NCBI GenBank assembly: GCA_037127315.1
Contig: JBBBDQ010000419.1
Coordinates: forward strand, 6,057,501-6,121,500
Length of the DNA: 64,000 nt
DNA from: Ascarosepion bandense
Taxonomy: Eukaryota; Mollusca; Cephalopoda; Sepiida; Sepiidae
Direction of reading: 5' to 3'
Shown: positions 51,221 to 61,249 of the stretch, one piece after another
Layout: every line of letters begins with the position of its first letter
Numbering within the stretch: position 1 is the first letter of the stretch
Made by a program: the position numbers and the translations under genes
Notes under the pieces: model-generated
What the model saw: the letters and a program-made list of their open reading frames with translations, nothing else
Database searches by the model: none
Told to the model about the DNA's origin: nothing

Positions 51221-51716
51221 AATGAAAATTGTAAGTAGGAATGTGTTGTTCTGGTGTAAGGAATATTATAGTATATTTGAGTTAATGGCAACCTACTGGG
51301 GGATAATCTTCTGCCCAGTCAGTCATGTCTCTTTCGAGACATGATCGCCCAAAGCGTGTATCACGTATGGCACTTAACTGACTGAATGAAAATTGTAAGT
51401 AGGAATGTGTTGTTCTGGTGTAAGGAATATTATAGTATATTTGAGTTAATGGCAACCTACTGCGGGATAATCTTCTGCCCAGTCAGTCATGTCTCTTTCG
51501 AGACATGATCGCCCAAAGCGTGTATCACGTATGGCACTTAACTGACTGAATGAAAATTGTAAGTAGGAATGTGTTGTTCTGGTGTAAGGAATATTATAGT
51601 ATATTTGAGTTAAGGACAACCTACTGCGGGATAATCTTCTGCCCAGTCAGTCATGTCTCTTTCGAGACATGATCGTCCAAAGCGTGTATCACGTATGACA
51701 CTTAACTGACTGACTG
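51119..51716 (+). repeat. 164-bp tandem array made of SINE tails plus a 62-bp linker
   Basis: ATGGCAACCTACTG recurs at 51121, 51285, 51449 and (variant) 51613; GAATGAAAATTGTAAG recurs at 51220, 51384 and 51548: exactly 164 bp each. The unit is 102 bp of SINE 3' end plus 62 bp of non-SINE DNA (GTAAGTAGGAATGTGTTGTT...TATATTTGAGTTA). Four tails and three linkers. Units differ by only a few bases, so the expansion is recent. Confidence 0.95.
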
Positions 51717-52900
51717 ACACCGTAAAACGTATTTACTGTAGAAACTACAGCAGTTACACCTAGTGCATTGTCACTGTGGCCTTATAATCTTATAGTCTAA
51801 TGGCACAAAGAAGAGGAGGAAAAGGCGGAGGTGAAGGAGAAAGGAGGATTACAGATGTACTTCTTGAAATCGTTTGTAGTGACGAATTCTGATTTTAAGT
51901 GTTAGTTTATTTTAATTGATTTTAAATGAAATATATTGAAACCAGTAATTTATTATATTAAAACAAAAAAACAACAAAAAACTGGAAGTCCTAAATAATA
52001 CCGTAAAGCAAAGGGAGAAGGGAAAAAAACTATCAATTATAAAAGAAAAGAATGTAGGGCCTCTTGTAAAAGGGACTGCTCCAAAAGTGAGCTACAAATT
52101 GGAGATTCAATCAAGCAAGTTGAGAAATTTAACTCTCCAAGACGTGTTATAAGCAGTAGCGATTGTGAAAATCTGAAAGTGGTGGGGGGCACTAAGGGGC
52201 TGAGATTTTTCTAAAGAGGAAAGGGCAGAATCAAGCAGTGTCTTCATTTTCATACTTCACCACTATCGTATACACAACTTAGGAATGAGTTTGAGTATAA
52301 GTGTGTTACTTCATTAAATTTAACGGAGTTACTTTTCATTCATAGTAGTGGAGTTCCAATCTATTCTTGCCCTCTTTTCCACTCTCAAGCTGTTGGAACA
52401 TAAGAGGTTAATTTCAAATCAAAATCAAAGGGTTAATACTAACGTCAATACTAGCAGAACAATGTGATGTGTCTACTCTAACTTTTTTCCCTCTACAAAA
52501 CATTTTTGAAGCACAAATAATAAAGTTGGGGATATTATCTCTAATTAACGTCTTCCATCAGATATGAAAATATGACTATAAGTCTCTTTCCCTCTCTAAC
52601 AACATGTATGTTTCTATATATCTGGTTGTTTTATTTTGTTTGTTTTTCTTTCAAACTGGTCTCTGTATGTTTCCTTAAAAAGCTAAATGAAGAAGAAAAC
52701 GTAGAGAGATAAGTGCTGAAGATCAAATCTCATCAGAGATTGATCAGCTCCATAAATCTTTGAAGCTTATGAAATTGGAGGGGTTAACCGAGGCTGTCAA
52801 TTGAGGGTGTGGCCCCTTATGCTTCCCTATTAGAATTGACACTGGTTATGAGAGATAACAGAAATATGTGACACAGAAATATGAACAGTAAAATTAATAT
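51717..52900. other. Mostly unassigned, with a possible old LINE piece
   Basis: At 52070-52160 KGTAPKVSYKLEIQSSKLRN/FNSPRRVI resembles an RTE-like segment (KLQIGDVKIKQVEKFNY) seen also near 53220 and 53640. Elsewhere nothing was recognised. Confidence 0.4.
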
Positions 52901-52904
52901 ATTA

Positions 52905-53078
52905 ATTAATTTTTTTTAATCGTATCACCCCGAGCAAGGCGGTAACGCCACTGATGTGCAGGGGGCTACGTGATAGTGAAAAGATTGGAAAAGAGAAAGC
53001 CGGAAACCACATCCTAAACAGGGAACAAGGGATGAGCCTCTTAACCTGTTCAATAGACGTGGGTGGAGTGTGAACCGA
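52905..53078 (-). mobile_element. Short LINE-tailed element, one monomer
   Basis: TTTTTTTTAATCGTATCACC, GAGCAAGGCGGTAACGCCAC, GTGCAGGGGGCTACG and a complete monomer to CGTGGGTGGAGTGTGAACCG. Confidence 0.88.
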
Positions 53079-53099
53079 AATTAAGGTTATATTAATCAT

Positions 53100-53680
53100 A
53101 TGTTAAGGTTAGTGTAATAAACCCAGAAAGGAAAAATAGAGGAACTCCTAAACGTAGTAGTAAAGGAAAGTGATAAAGGATAAACCATTAATTCCAAGAA
53201 AATAAAATGTGTGGTGGTCAGCAAAAGAGACAGCCCAAAAAGTGAGCTACAAATTGGAGATGTCAAAATCAAGCAAGTAGAGAAATTTAACTTTTCAATA
53301 AGTGTTATAAAAGATAAAATAAAAATGTGATTTAAAAATCTGTAGGCATATAGAAATTGTCAAAGTAATATATTAAATATATATTTAGGTTATATATTTT
53401 ATATTAAGATTATATTAATTATATATTAAGATTATACTAATTGTATATTAGGATTATATTAATTTTATATTAAGATTATATTAATTGTATATTAAGATTA
53501 TATTAATTATATATTAAGATTAGTGTGGCAGACAGAGAAAGAAAAAAACTGTAGGAACTCCTAAATATAGTAGTGAAGGAAAGTGAGGAAGGATAAATCA
53601 CTAATTCTTAGAAAATGTATGGTCGTTAGCAAAAGGGACTATCCAAAATGGAAACTACAAATTGGGGATGCCAAAATCAA
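53100..53680 (+). repeat. Duplicated RTE-like segment with a TATATTAA-rich spacer
   Basis: AAAGGAAAAATAGAGGAACTCCTAAACGTAGTAG...TAAAGGA (about 53127-53290) recurs at about 53535-53680 (AAAGAAAAAAACTGTAGGAACTCC...). Each copy ends in KLQIGD-V/A-KIKQVEKFN-like frames. Between them TTAATTATATATTAAGATTA units (period about 23) repeat about seven times at 53385-53525. Confidence 0.6.
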
Positions 53681-53895
53681 GTCAGTCAGTTCAGCGCCCT
53701 ACGTAATACACGCATAGGCGATCATGTCTTTTTTGACTCATGAATAACTAGGCAGAAGATTTTATCGCAGTAGGGGGAGCCTTTTATTTCTGCGTTAGAC
53801 TGGTTGCTAACCAAGGCTATAAAACCCAATCTGTTCTGCTATTCATCCCATAGCTGGAGGGAGGGGAAAGTGATTCATACTTTCCCCTTTTTTAG
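53681..53895 (-). mobile_element. SINE, minus strand, head-truncated
   Basis: CAGTCAGTTCAGCGCCCTAC, GCGATCATGTCTTTTTTGAC, CGCAGTAGGGGGAGCC, GACTGGTTGCTAACCAAGGC and CCCATAGCTGGAGGGAGGG. Confidence 0.8.
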
Positions 53896-54186
53896 ACAAA
53901 TTCCCGAAGTTGGAAAATATCGTACAGCTGTTATTAGGTTATTTTCCGTAGGTTTATTTCTGAAAATTAAACTGTGACAAGGTTTCCTAACAAAGTAAGA
54001 AACAAATATGTATTACTTCCGGTTTCCATTTCTTTCATAGGAAGGCCGGGTGGCGAGAAGCAGAATGAAATAGGGTGGCTCGTGCTGAATGTGTGGGATG
54101 TGGAAAAGACTTGAAGAAACAATAAAAATATTGCATATTTTATGACAAAAGATGTTGCTCCTGGTACATAATTAATAAGAATACTC

Positions 54187-54233
<47 letters not shown>

Positions 54234-54522
54234 ATTAATTAAAAAAACACACAGCGTTAATTTATAGCGTGTTTCCTCTCTGTAAATCAAATTTGTCAGA
54301 CATTTGGTCTTACAAAGAAAAACATATGCCCTTATATTTTAGATGGTGATGTTAGCAAATAAAAATTGCAATAAGTAGTAACAGATTTGTATTTAAGAAT
54401 TTATAACAATTTATGTAAAATATACACTAGTAATAAAATAATATAAGCATATGTTTGAATAACAAGAAAAAGCATCCCGAAGACACATTTGCCACTAACT
54501 CTACCAGAATTTGACCCATTCG

Positions 54523-54580
<58 letters not shown>
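53896..54580. other. Unassigned DNA with two (TA)n runs
   Basis: TA at 54190-54228 and 54526-54575; the second directly abuts the poly-T of the next LINE-tailed element. Nothing else recognised. Confidence 0.4.
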
Positions 54581-54582
<2 letters not shown>

Positions 54583-54583
<1 letters not shown>

Positions 54584-55112
54584 TTCTTTAATCACATCAC
54601 CCCGAGCAAGGCGGTAAGGCCACTGGTGTGCAGGGGGCTACGCAAGAGTGAATAGATTGGAAAAGAGAAAGCCGGCAACCACGTCCTAAACAGGGAACAA
54701 AGGATGAGCCTCTACGCCTGTTCAATAGACGTGGGTGGAGTGTGAACCGGGCGATAGTTCAGTCTATCTACTCCAATTAAAAAAAATAAACAAAAAAAGA
54801 AAGTGAAAAGATTGTAAAAGAGAAAGCCGGAAACCACATCCTGAACAGGGAACAAGGGATGAGCCTCTTCACCTGTTCAATAGACGTGGGTGGAGTGTGA
54901 ACCGAGCGATAGTTCAGTCTATCTACTCCAACTGAAAAAAAAATAAACAAAAAAGAAAGTGAGAAGATTGGAAACCACGACCGAAGTCGAAGGAAAATGT
55001 ACCGGAAACTCCAAACAAGAAACAAGGCGATCACCTCTACTCCTGTTCATAAGAAGGGGGTGGAGTGTAAAACAAGGTGATGGTGGGTACTATCTTCTCC
55101 AATAAAAAAAAG
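54583..55112 (-). mobile_element. Short LINE-tailed element, three monomers, outermost variant
   Basis: Tail complement at 54583-54640, then monomers at about 54645-54785, 54800-54940 and 54955-55112. The third is a divergent type: CTACTCCTGTTCATAAGAAG, GGGTGGAGTGTAAAACAAGG, CTATCTTCTCCAAT. This outermost unit is closest to the upstream region of the minus-strand LINE-A (27470-27560). Confidence 0.88.
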
Positions 55113-55372
55113 TAAGTTTTTAGTATAAGTCAAAACATAATTTAAACGCAAAAATTATTTACAATAGCAGAATACTACCCCTGTTAAAAAATTCAGACAA
55201 ATTAAAGTCAAAAATTAAACAGACAAAAATTAAAATAAAATGCGGTAATAAACATACCAGTTAGGTAGGACAGACTGAAAAAGTTGAGCAGAAATACCGA
55301 ACTAGGATTCCGTTCTTTAATTTTCCCAGAAAATTTACTGCTGTTACCCGCCATCTTGGGTTAGTTGAAATC

Positions 55373-55414
<42 letters not shown>

Positions 55415-55925
55415 AGGATGACCCGCTGCGAAGAGGAGTTCATAATGACCGTTGCTACACCGACCCTACCCTTAAAGAATTTCCTTCAAACAGCGAAGCC
55501 ACTTTGAAAACTTTCACCATTTACGTCGAAAAATTCGAAATTGGGTAAAAAAAAATTATGGGCGGTTGTTACTATATTTATATTTGGGATTCGACACATG
55601 ACAGAGGAAATAAGAAACAACGAAGACGTCAAGGTAACCGAAATAAACATGTATAAACGAAGGTACAAAATATTGGTTGAGAAAGCATGCAAAGAAGGGG
55701 AAGTTCTCTCCCTTTAACTGTTAAAGAAGTTAAATGTTCATTAGAAGAAAGCCAATGAAAGATTGATTGGAATAAAATTCTGAAAGGTAGAAATACATAC
55801 AGTTGGTTGAGTTCCCATCGGAGTTTGTATTGGGAAATGATTGTGCACATGCATGTATGTGAAAGAAAGAAATTCGAGCAACTAATTGTTACCTGCAATT
55901 AGTGCGGTGTGTAAGTGAGTTAGGT
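55113..55925. other. Unassigned DNA with (GA)n
   Basis: (GA)n at 55376-55410. Minus-strand frames of 60-90 codons between 55261 and 55898 have no known domain. Confidence 0.35.
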
Positions 55926-56175
55926 AAAAAACTAAGAAACATATCCCCGCGATAGCATGGCCACTACCGCGGACAACTGAGCCCTAACTGGCTAGCAACA
56001 CGTGTGTCCCCTGCTCAAATGGGCGCTCCTAGTTGCGCAAGAAAATAGGATTTAACACGTGAACACTGGATGACCAGTCCGGATTGACCAATCACTACTT
56101 GCTAACATAACGTGTCTTGCAGAGGAAACGCATGTTATATAAAATGCGTGGGAGTGAAAGAGTGAATATAATAAT
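55926..56175 (+). promoter_or_regulatory. Candidate core promoter, possibly a solo LTR
   Basis: An unusually GC-balanced stretch contains CCAAT at 56088-56092 and TATATAAAA at 56136-56144, 44 bp apart, and CACGTG motifs near 55998 and 56057. This order fits an RNA polymerase II promoter reading right. No gene follows within 250 bp, so it may be the promoter of a long terminal repeat. No paired LTR was found in the window. Confidence 0.35.
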
Positions 56176-56394
56176 ATTTTACAAATATGTGTTGAAATTA
56201 TAGATATGTGTGTGTGAAATGTATGAACGGTAGACGGTCTTCGCTATTAATAGCCTGTAGGGTTTTTTGTAAGTTACTGGATGACAGTGTTTTACAAATA
56301 TGTAAAAAAAAAAAACTTAAAGTATTAAAAAATAGAAAGAATTTATAATTTATACTTGAACAGATTCTCAGTGGTACAAAACTTAACAATAGCA

Positions 56395-56490
56395 AGGAAG
56401 AAGCGAAATGTTGATGACATTTTTCTATGCTAAAAACTAAAATAAACGACCGGTTACATTCCAGATCTCTTTTCAAGTTTAATTTCTGGG
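56395..56490 (-). mobile_element. Penelope-like element 3' end, minus strand
   Basis: Complement of CCAGAAATTAAACTTGAAAAG, ACCGGTCGTTTATTTTAGTT and AAAATGTCAT...ATTTCGCTTC, which follows the GIY-YIG remnant at 23175-23265. Confidence 0.6.
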
Positions 56491-56761
56491 AATTAATTTA
56501 ATCTTAGAAAGTAAAAGAGGATAATGAGATAGATAAAATAACGTTTAGGTTTAATTTAAGTAATAGTATCTGTCGGATTAATATATATATAACGGAAATT
56601 AACGAAACTTGGTTATAAACAACCAACCATTTGAAATGATTTGTTTGAACATTATTTTTGTTCGACACTCATATTTAAGTAGATATTCCGTCTTTAATTT
56701 AAACAGTATTATATATTTACTGGCTTGATTATTGACGATAAATTTTCATTACTAAAATGTG

Positions 56762-56852
56762 TCATTCGGCAGGATTCGAACCTGCGACCCTTGTCCACAT
56801 ACAGGGAAGCAACCATTTGATCTGGAAACGGCTGAGACATCTCGACCACGAA
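56762..56852 (-). tRNA. tRNA-like sequence with closed acceptor and T arms (type II)
   Basis: On the minus strand: GTTATTCG pairs fully with CGAATGAC (one G-T), the T arm GCAGG-TTCGAAT-CCTGC is perfect, box A is GGTCGAGATGTCTCAG and box B GGTTCGAATCC. About 90 nt with a long extra arm (CCCT...AGGG), so it resembles tRNA-Ser/Leu. The anticodon arm is poor: only three pairs (CCA...TGG), and no T at the usual position before the anticodon. It is therefore more probably a tRNA-derived repeat than a working gene, but it is the best tRNA fold in the window. Confidence 0.4.
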
Positions 56853-57191
56853 TAACCCCCAGTCTAAAGAAGGTTTTAATCAAGCCTATATAACACAATT
56901 TTCGATTCATCACATCAACCACATCTGCTCTGAAATGTACCATAATGTCAACATGTTACGGAAATTAACGAAGATTAACGAAACTTGTTTATAAACAACC
57001 GACAATTTGAAATGACTTGTTTGAACATTATTTTTGATCGATAATCGTATTTAAGTAGATATTCTGTTTTTAATTTAAAATTTAAAATTAATCTTTATAT
57101 ATATATATAAAATTATAAATATAAATATTTTATATATAGATATAATAGATATAATATATATATATATAAATATTTATATTTATATATAATA

Positions 57192-57199
<8 letters not shown>

Positions 57200-57227
<28 letters not shown>
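57200..57227. repeat. (TA)n run in TIR element
   Basis: TA run adjoining the right inverted repeat. Confidence 0.9.
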
Positions 57228-57231
<4 letters not shown>

Positions 57232-57291
57232 CCGACAGATACTATTACTTAAAAATTAAACCGAAACGTTATTTTTACTTGGTACCCATAT

Positions 57292-57742
57292 TTGAACACT
57301 GGGTTCTGTTTATGTGGCATGTTGACAGACATAGGTTCTTCTAGCAGCCATCATCTTCACTCAGGGCTCAAGACACTTGGTGTGGGCCTCTGTGTCGAGT
57401 CTGAGGCCCTGTGGAAAGGTAAATGGATGCATAACGTCGCCATCACGAGTGATCACTCCAAACACCATGATGTTGACTGGAAAACTGGTTTTTATTAAAT
57501 TAAAAATTTTAGAGACACAGCAACCCCCTACACTGTCCCCAGCAAGCCGTTTCCAAATTTCTGGTGGAGTTAACTGTGTCAGTTCATCTGGTAGAGTTAG
57601 TTGTGTGAGTGTGCTATTTTTCTTACAGACGATGTCCAACTGACCCCACTATACTGTACAGTCGACGAAATCAAAATCAAACAACGAGCATGCGAGAAAT
57701 TATAAATATAAAACGACGACAATTTACTCGTCGCACTCTGTA
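57292..57742 (-). mobile_element. Mariner-like element G, copy 2, minus strand, C-terminus deleted
   Basis: Minus-strand frame 57639-57361: LTQLTPPEIWKRLAGDSVGG, then VNIMVFGVITRDGDVMHPFT and FPQGLRLDTEAHTKCLEP. The terminal repeat is at 57695-57735 (complement: TACAGAGTGCGACGAGTAAA). It ends near 57292, so only the N-terminal half remains. Confidence 0.7.
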
Positions 57743-58385
57743 TGTATATATATGATGATATTTCTATGAACTTTCTCCTCTTAGTAAAGTAAATATTTTA
57801 AAGCTTCAAAATTAACTTCCGCTACCATGCTCAAGCGTTACAAGAGTTAGATCTGACTAAAAATGGACTAATCTAGCAGTATCTGGGTTGGTGTTACATA
57901 ATCGTCACTGTCGAACCTCGAAACATTACAAGCCTCTCATTACTCTATCGCTACTGCGATTGAAAATGTTAAAACGAATTACATTGCTTAGTTCCACCAG
58001 CTCAGACTTTTCCGATTGGGAACCGGCAAGCTGTGTTCACGGTAACAAAGCCTAACTGCATTTTCTTCGTATTCCGTTGATGAAAAGAAATTTATACTTA
58101 AACAGATTCTTCCTCATAACTCGCTAGAGAATACTTCTCTGAAAACTACAATGTTGGTTTCTGTAAATCCAGTATCGACTGATATCTAACCTACACGTCC
58201 GCATAATACATCCACCTCACTTACAACCTCACTCAGTAATTCTTTAAAAAGAGTTTACGCGACTTTGTGGGCGATGAACTATTCTCCTCCCAGCAAATTT
58301 TATCTCAGAGATCAAGCATCACGAAGCTTTAATTACTATATCCTTATTACTATGGCAGATCTTCGGACGAATTAAGTCACGAGGT
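57743..58385 (+). other. Unassigned, perhaps LINE-B upstream sequence
   Basis: TGTGTTCACGGTAACAAAGCC...GATGAAAAGAAATTTATACTTAAACAGATTCTTCC (58033-58115) is repeated in variant form after the minisatellite (58858-58940). So the minisatellite at 58390-58850 is flanked by a duplicated segment of about 90 bp. Confidence 0.5.
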
Positions 58386-58389
58386 CAGC

Positions 58390-58850
58390 TGCTGATGTCC
58401 TGACGGACTTTCACAGCTAAGACCTGTCACGCCGTGTTATATTCTTTAGTGCCTCCACATCGGACGTTCATAGCTAGGACCCGTCATCCCGTGTTATATT
58501 CCTTAGTGCCACCAGATCGGACATTCACAGTTAGGACCCGTAATCTTGTTTAATATTCCTTAGTGCCACCAGAAAGGACCTTCACAGCTAGGACCCGTCA
58601 TATCGTGTTATATTCGTTAGTGTCACCAGATCGGACGTTCATAGCTAGGACGCGTCATCCCGTGTTATATTCCTTAGTTCCAATAAATCGGACCTTCAAA
58701 CCTAGGACCCATCATCTCGTGTTATATTCATTAGTGCCCCCACATCGGACCTTCACAGTTTTGACACGCCATGTCGTGTTATATTTCTTTGTGCCACCAG
58801 ATCGGACCTTCAAATCTAGGAACCTTGAACCTGTTTTTATTTTCCTTAAG
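58390..58850 (+). repeat. 57-bp minisatellite, eight units
   Basis: Unit: TCGGACCTTCACAGCTAGGA-type start, then CCCGTCAT-C-CGTGTTATAT and TCCTTAGTGCCACCAGA. Units start at 58461, 58518, 58575 and so on (period 57, 19 codons), so one frame (58563-58871) reads RTFTARTRHIVLYSLVSPD repeatedly. The units differ by 5-15 percent. Coding is unlikely because the frame is only maintained by the unit length. Confidence 0.9.
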
Positions 58851-58857
58851 GCCATCC

Positions 58858-60612
58858 TGTGTTCACGGTGAGTAACCATTCCCATTCTTTTCGTGTTCCT
58901 TTAATAAAAAGCAAGTTTCCACTCAGACAGATTCTTCCCCAGAACTTATTTTGTGTAACAAACTTCTCAGAGAATGCTTCCTTGACAACTACTTTATTGC
59001 TTGTTGGAAGTCCTCCTTTGATGTTCCAGTTTTTAAAAACTGAGGTGAACCACCTGTCACTTCGAACTACCTAGCAGGGTTATTACCTCTGTTTGGCAAA
59101 TTACTAGAGGCCATAATCAACTCTAGATTGGTTAAGCATCTCACATCGCAGGGTCATATTTCAGAAATGAAATACAACTTTCACTTCTCTAGGTCAGCTG
59201 CTGATGTCCTAACGATTATTGCTGAAAGAGTTTATCAAGTTTTAGATCAGAATCGTTAATCTTGCACTGTTGCTTTGGGCATCTTGGAAGCGTTCAAGAG
59301 GGTTTGCCATATCAGTCTTGGCAATATGGCTTTTGCTTCTCTTGGTCAACTGGTAACGTATGAACGATTAAGGCTGAAAGAGTTTATCAATCTTTGGATA
59401 AGGCTGTTGAAACTCAGGCTGTTTCTTTCGATATCTCGAAAATGTTTGACATGGTTTGGTATAATGGTTTTCCGAATAAGTTGAAAGGCAATGATATTTC
59501 CAGGCGAATTGTTGAACTGATTCAGTCTTTCTTAACAAATCATGAAATGAAAGTTGTCCTGAACTATTCTAGATCTGTTTGTACTAATGTAAGTAATCCA
59601 CAGTGATCTCTCCTTGGACTGTCTTTGTTGTTAATTTTCATCAATAACATTCCTTGTGACATCGGTTCTCAACTTGATATCTATACTGATGACACAACCA
59701 TTTACTCCTGTCTTAACATGAAGTATGACCAGTTCGATGGACTCAAATTGGCAGCTGATCTCTAAAATGACTTTCTGTCTGTTGTTAACTGAGACGAAGA
59801 ATGGCTTCTTATTTTTAAACGATCTAAAACAAAGTTTATCTCTATAAATCTCGTGAAATATACTTTCTTGCTTCCCATCAGTATGCCTAATGTTAACCTT
59901 TATGAGAGTGATTCGTTACCCCTTCTCGGGCTTAAATTCTCGGCTGACATGAAGTCAAAACATTATATTAAATCTATTGCTAGGGCCTGCTGCACAAAAA
60001 ATTGGTTCACTGCGTCGTGTTAAACAATTTTTATCCCCTGAATGGATCTTACATATTTATAAGTTTACCAATTGTCAATGTTTTAAATATTTCTGCCATA
60101 TATGGTCAGGTGCTCCTGCTGTATATTTAGAGATCCTTGATAAAAAACCCCAAAAAGAATCAGCAATATTACTGGTTATGACCTGGCATTTCAGCTTGAG
60201 TCTCTTTTCCATCGTCGTAACGTAACTTCCGTGTGACTTTTCTATAAATACATTCATTGTTCTGTTGAACTTTATAGTTCGTAGACTTTATGAATTTAAA
60301 GGACAGTACTAGATTGTTTGCAAGGTCTCATCAATTCGCAGTTGAACTGGCTAGATGTAACCGTAGATCCTATGTTAACATTTTCTTGTCTCATACTTAA
60401 CATTTTTAAAATTTTCTTCTACTTTTATTCTTTCCAGACAAATTTGATTTTTAAAAATTTAAATTCAATGACAATTGTTATTTGCTGTTTTTTTTTAATT
60501 ATTATTTTCCGTTGTTTTCATTCCTTAATATTTTTATTTTTCATTCTTTTTCACTCAGTAACCTTCTGTGTTTTAACCACCTTGCTTGGTGATGATACTA
60601 TTAAAAAAAAAA
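58858..60612 (+). mobile_element. LINE-B, decayed jockey-like retrotransposon (RT region)
   Basis: In shifting frames: CWKSSFDVPVFKN, SNYLAGLLPLFGKLLEAIIN, SRLVKHLTSQGHISEMKYNF, SFDISKMFDMVWYNGFPNKL (motif A Asp retained), VELIQSFLTNHEMKVVLNYS, VSNPQ-SLLGLSLLLIFIN, LDIYTDDTTIYS (motif C: Y-T-D-D, one change from YADD), SADMKSKHYIKSIAR, then LHIYKFTNCQCFKYFCHIWS and the tail ACCTTGCTTGGTGATGATAC with poly-A at 60602-60612. About a dozen stops or frameshifts; clearly older than LINE-A. No endonuclease seen upstream. Confidence 0.8.
59394..59606 (+). pseudogene. LINE-B RT motif A segment
   Basis: A 70-codon frame holds AVSFDISKMFDMVWYNGF, equivalent to ALDISKAFDRVWHGGL in LINE-A, so the first catalytic Asp is present, and IQSFLTNHEMKVVLNYSRSV. 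The preceding sequence (59220-59400) is a duplicated, scrambled version of the same region (ERVYQVLDQNR; ERVYQSLDKAVETQ), meaning an internal tandem duplication of about 120 bp. Confidence 0.7.
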
Positions 60613-60839
60613 ATCCATCTTGGTCTTTTTATGTTCAGAGACAAGCGATATCTATCTTGCATGTCTCCATAATATATATTTCTTAATTCCTCTTTCCTTA
60701 GAACAATCTCGACAAGATTCCATCATCTCGAAAAACTCTTGGGACTAATGGGAAGAAATTGAATATAAAGGTCTGTTTTCCTGATTCTTTATCGTTTTTC
60801 ATGTAAAATTGTAACCGATTTTATTGTATTGTTGCATTA

Positions 60840-61085
60840 TATATTTATAAGACTAACTTAGCATGTTGACGTATGGGTGAGAGAGCTTGTCTTGCTAGAT
60901 CAGTTACGACTAAGAAGTGAGTTCTGTCCTCACTAAGTGATCTACACATTCGGTCATGTGCCACATATAATATGCGCTTAGGAAATCTTTTTTGGAAACT
61001 TCGACATGGTGTAATGGTTAACAAGCTTGTCTCGCAAGATTAATTGCAACTGAATAGTGTGTTTGATCCTCACTGCTTGCCATTG
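60840..61085 (+). repeat. Two tandem tRNA-like sequences
   Basis: At 60888-60945 GAGCTTGTCTTGCTAGATCA...GAAGTGAGTTCTGTCCTCAC, and at 61010-61080 CGACATGGTGTAATGGTTAA...GTGTGTTTGATCCTCACTGC. The second has a good box A (TGGTGTAATGGTTA) and box B (GTTTGATCC). Both resemble the sequence at 31880-31965. Spacing about 125 bp. They fold poorly and are regarded as SINE heads or tRNA pseudogenes. Confidence 0.55.
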
Positions 61086-61249
61086 TGCTACGACTAATAT
61101 TCGCTCATTAGATTACTATAGTTATAAGATTAACAACATCGGTGAAACCATTAACAGCTTGAAAAAAGTTTCCTATTGGAACAAAACACGTATTTAAGTA
61201 AGTTAGATTTTTATTGTGATTTTCACATTTGATTCGTCATACATATACA
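61086..61249. other. Unassigned
   Basis: Nothing seen. Confidence 0.3.

Larger units (their letters stand above)
56534..57277. mobile_element. TIR element enclosing tRNA-like sequence and direct repeats
   Basis: The left arm 56534-56592 (AAAATAACGTTTAGGTTTAA, AAGTAATAGTATCTGTCGGA) is complementary to the right arm 57220-57277 (TCCGACAGATACTATTACTT, TTAAACCGAAACGTTATTTT) with one mismatch and a 2-bp gap. Inside, direct repeats of about 125 bp (ACGGAAATTAACGAAACTTG... at 56590-56715; ACGAAACTTGTTTATAAACA... at 56956-57090) flank a 240-bp core with a tRNA-like sequence. Right of the second direct repeat lies TATA-rich DNA. No transposase. Confidence 0.75.

Noticed and set aside
56762..56852. 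Functional tRNA gene
   Set aside because: Acceptor and T arms fold, but the anticodon arm has only three pairs and lacks the usual T before the anticodon; kept as tRNA-like with low confidence.
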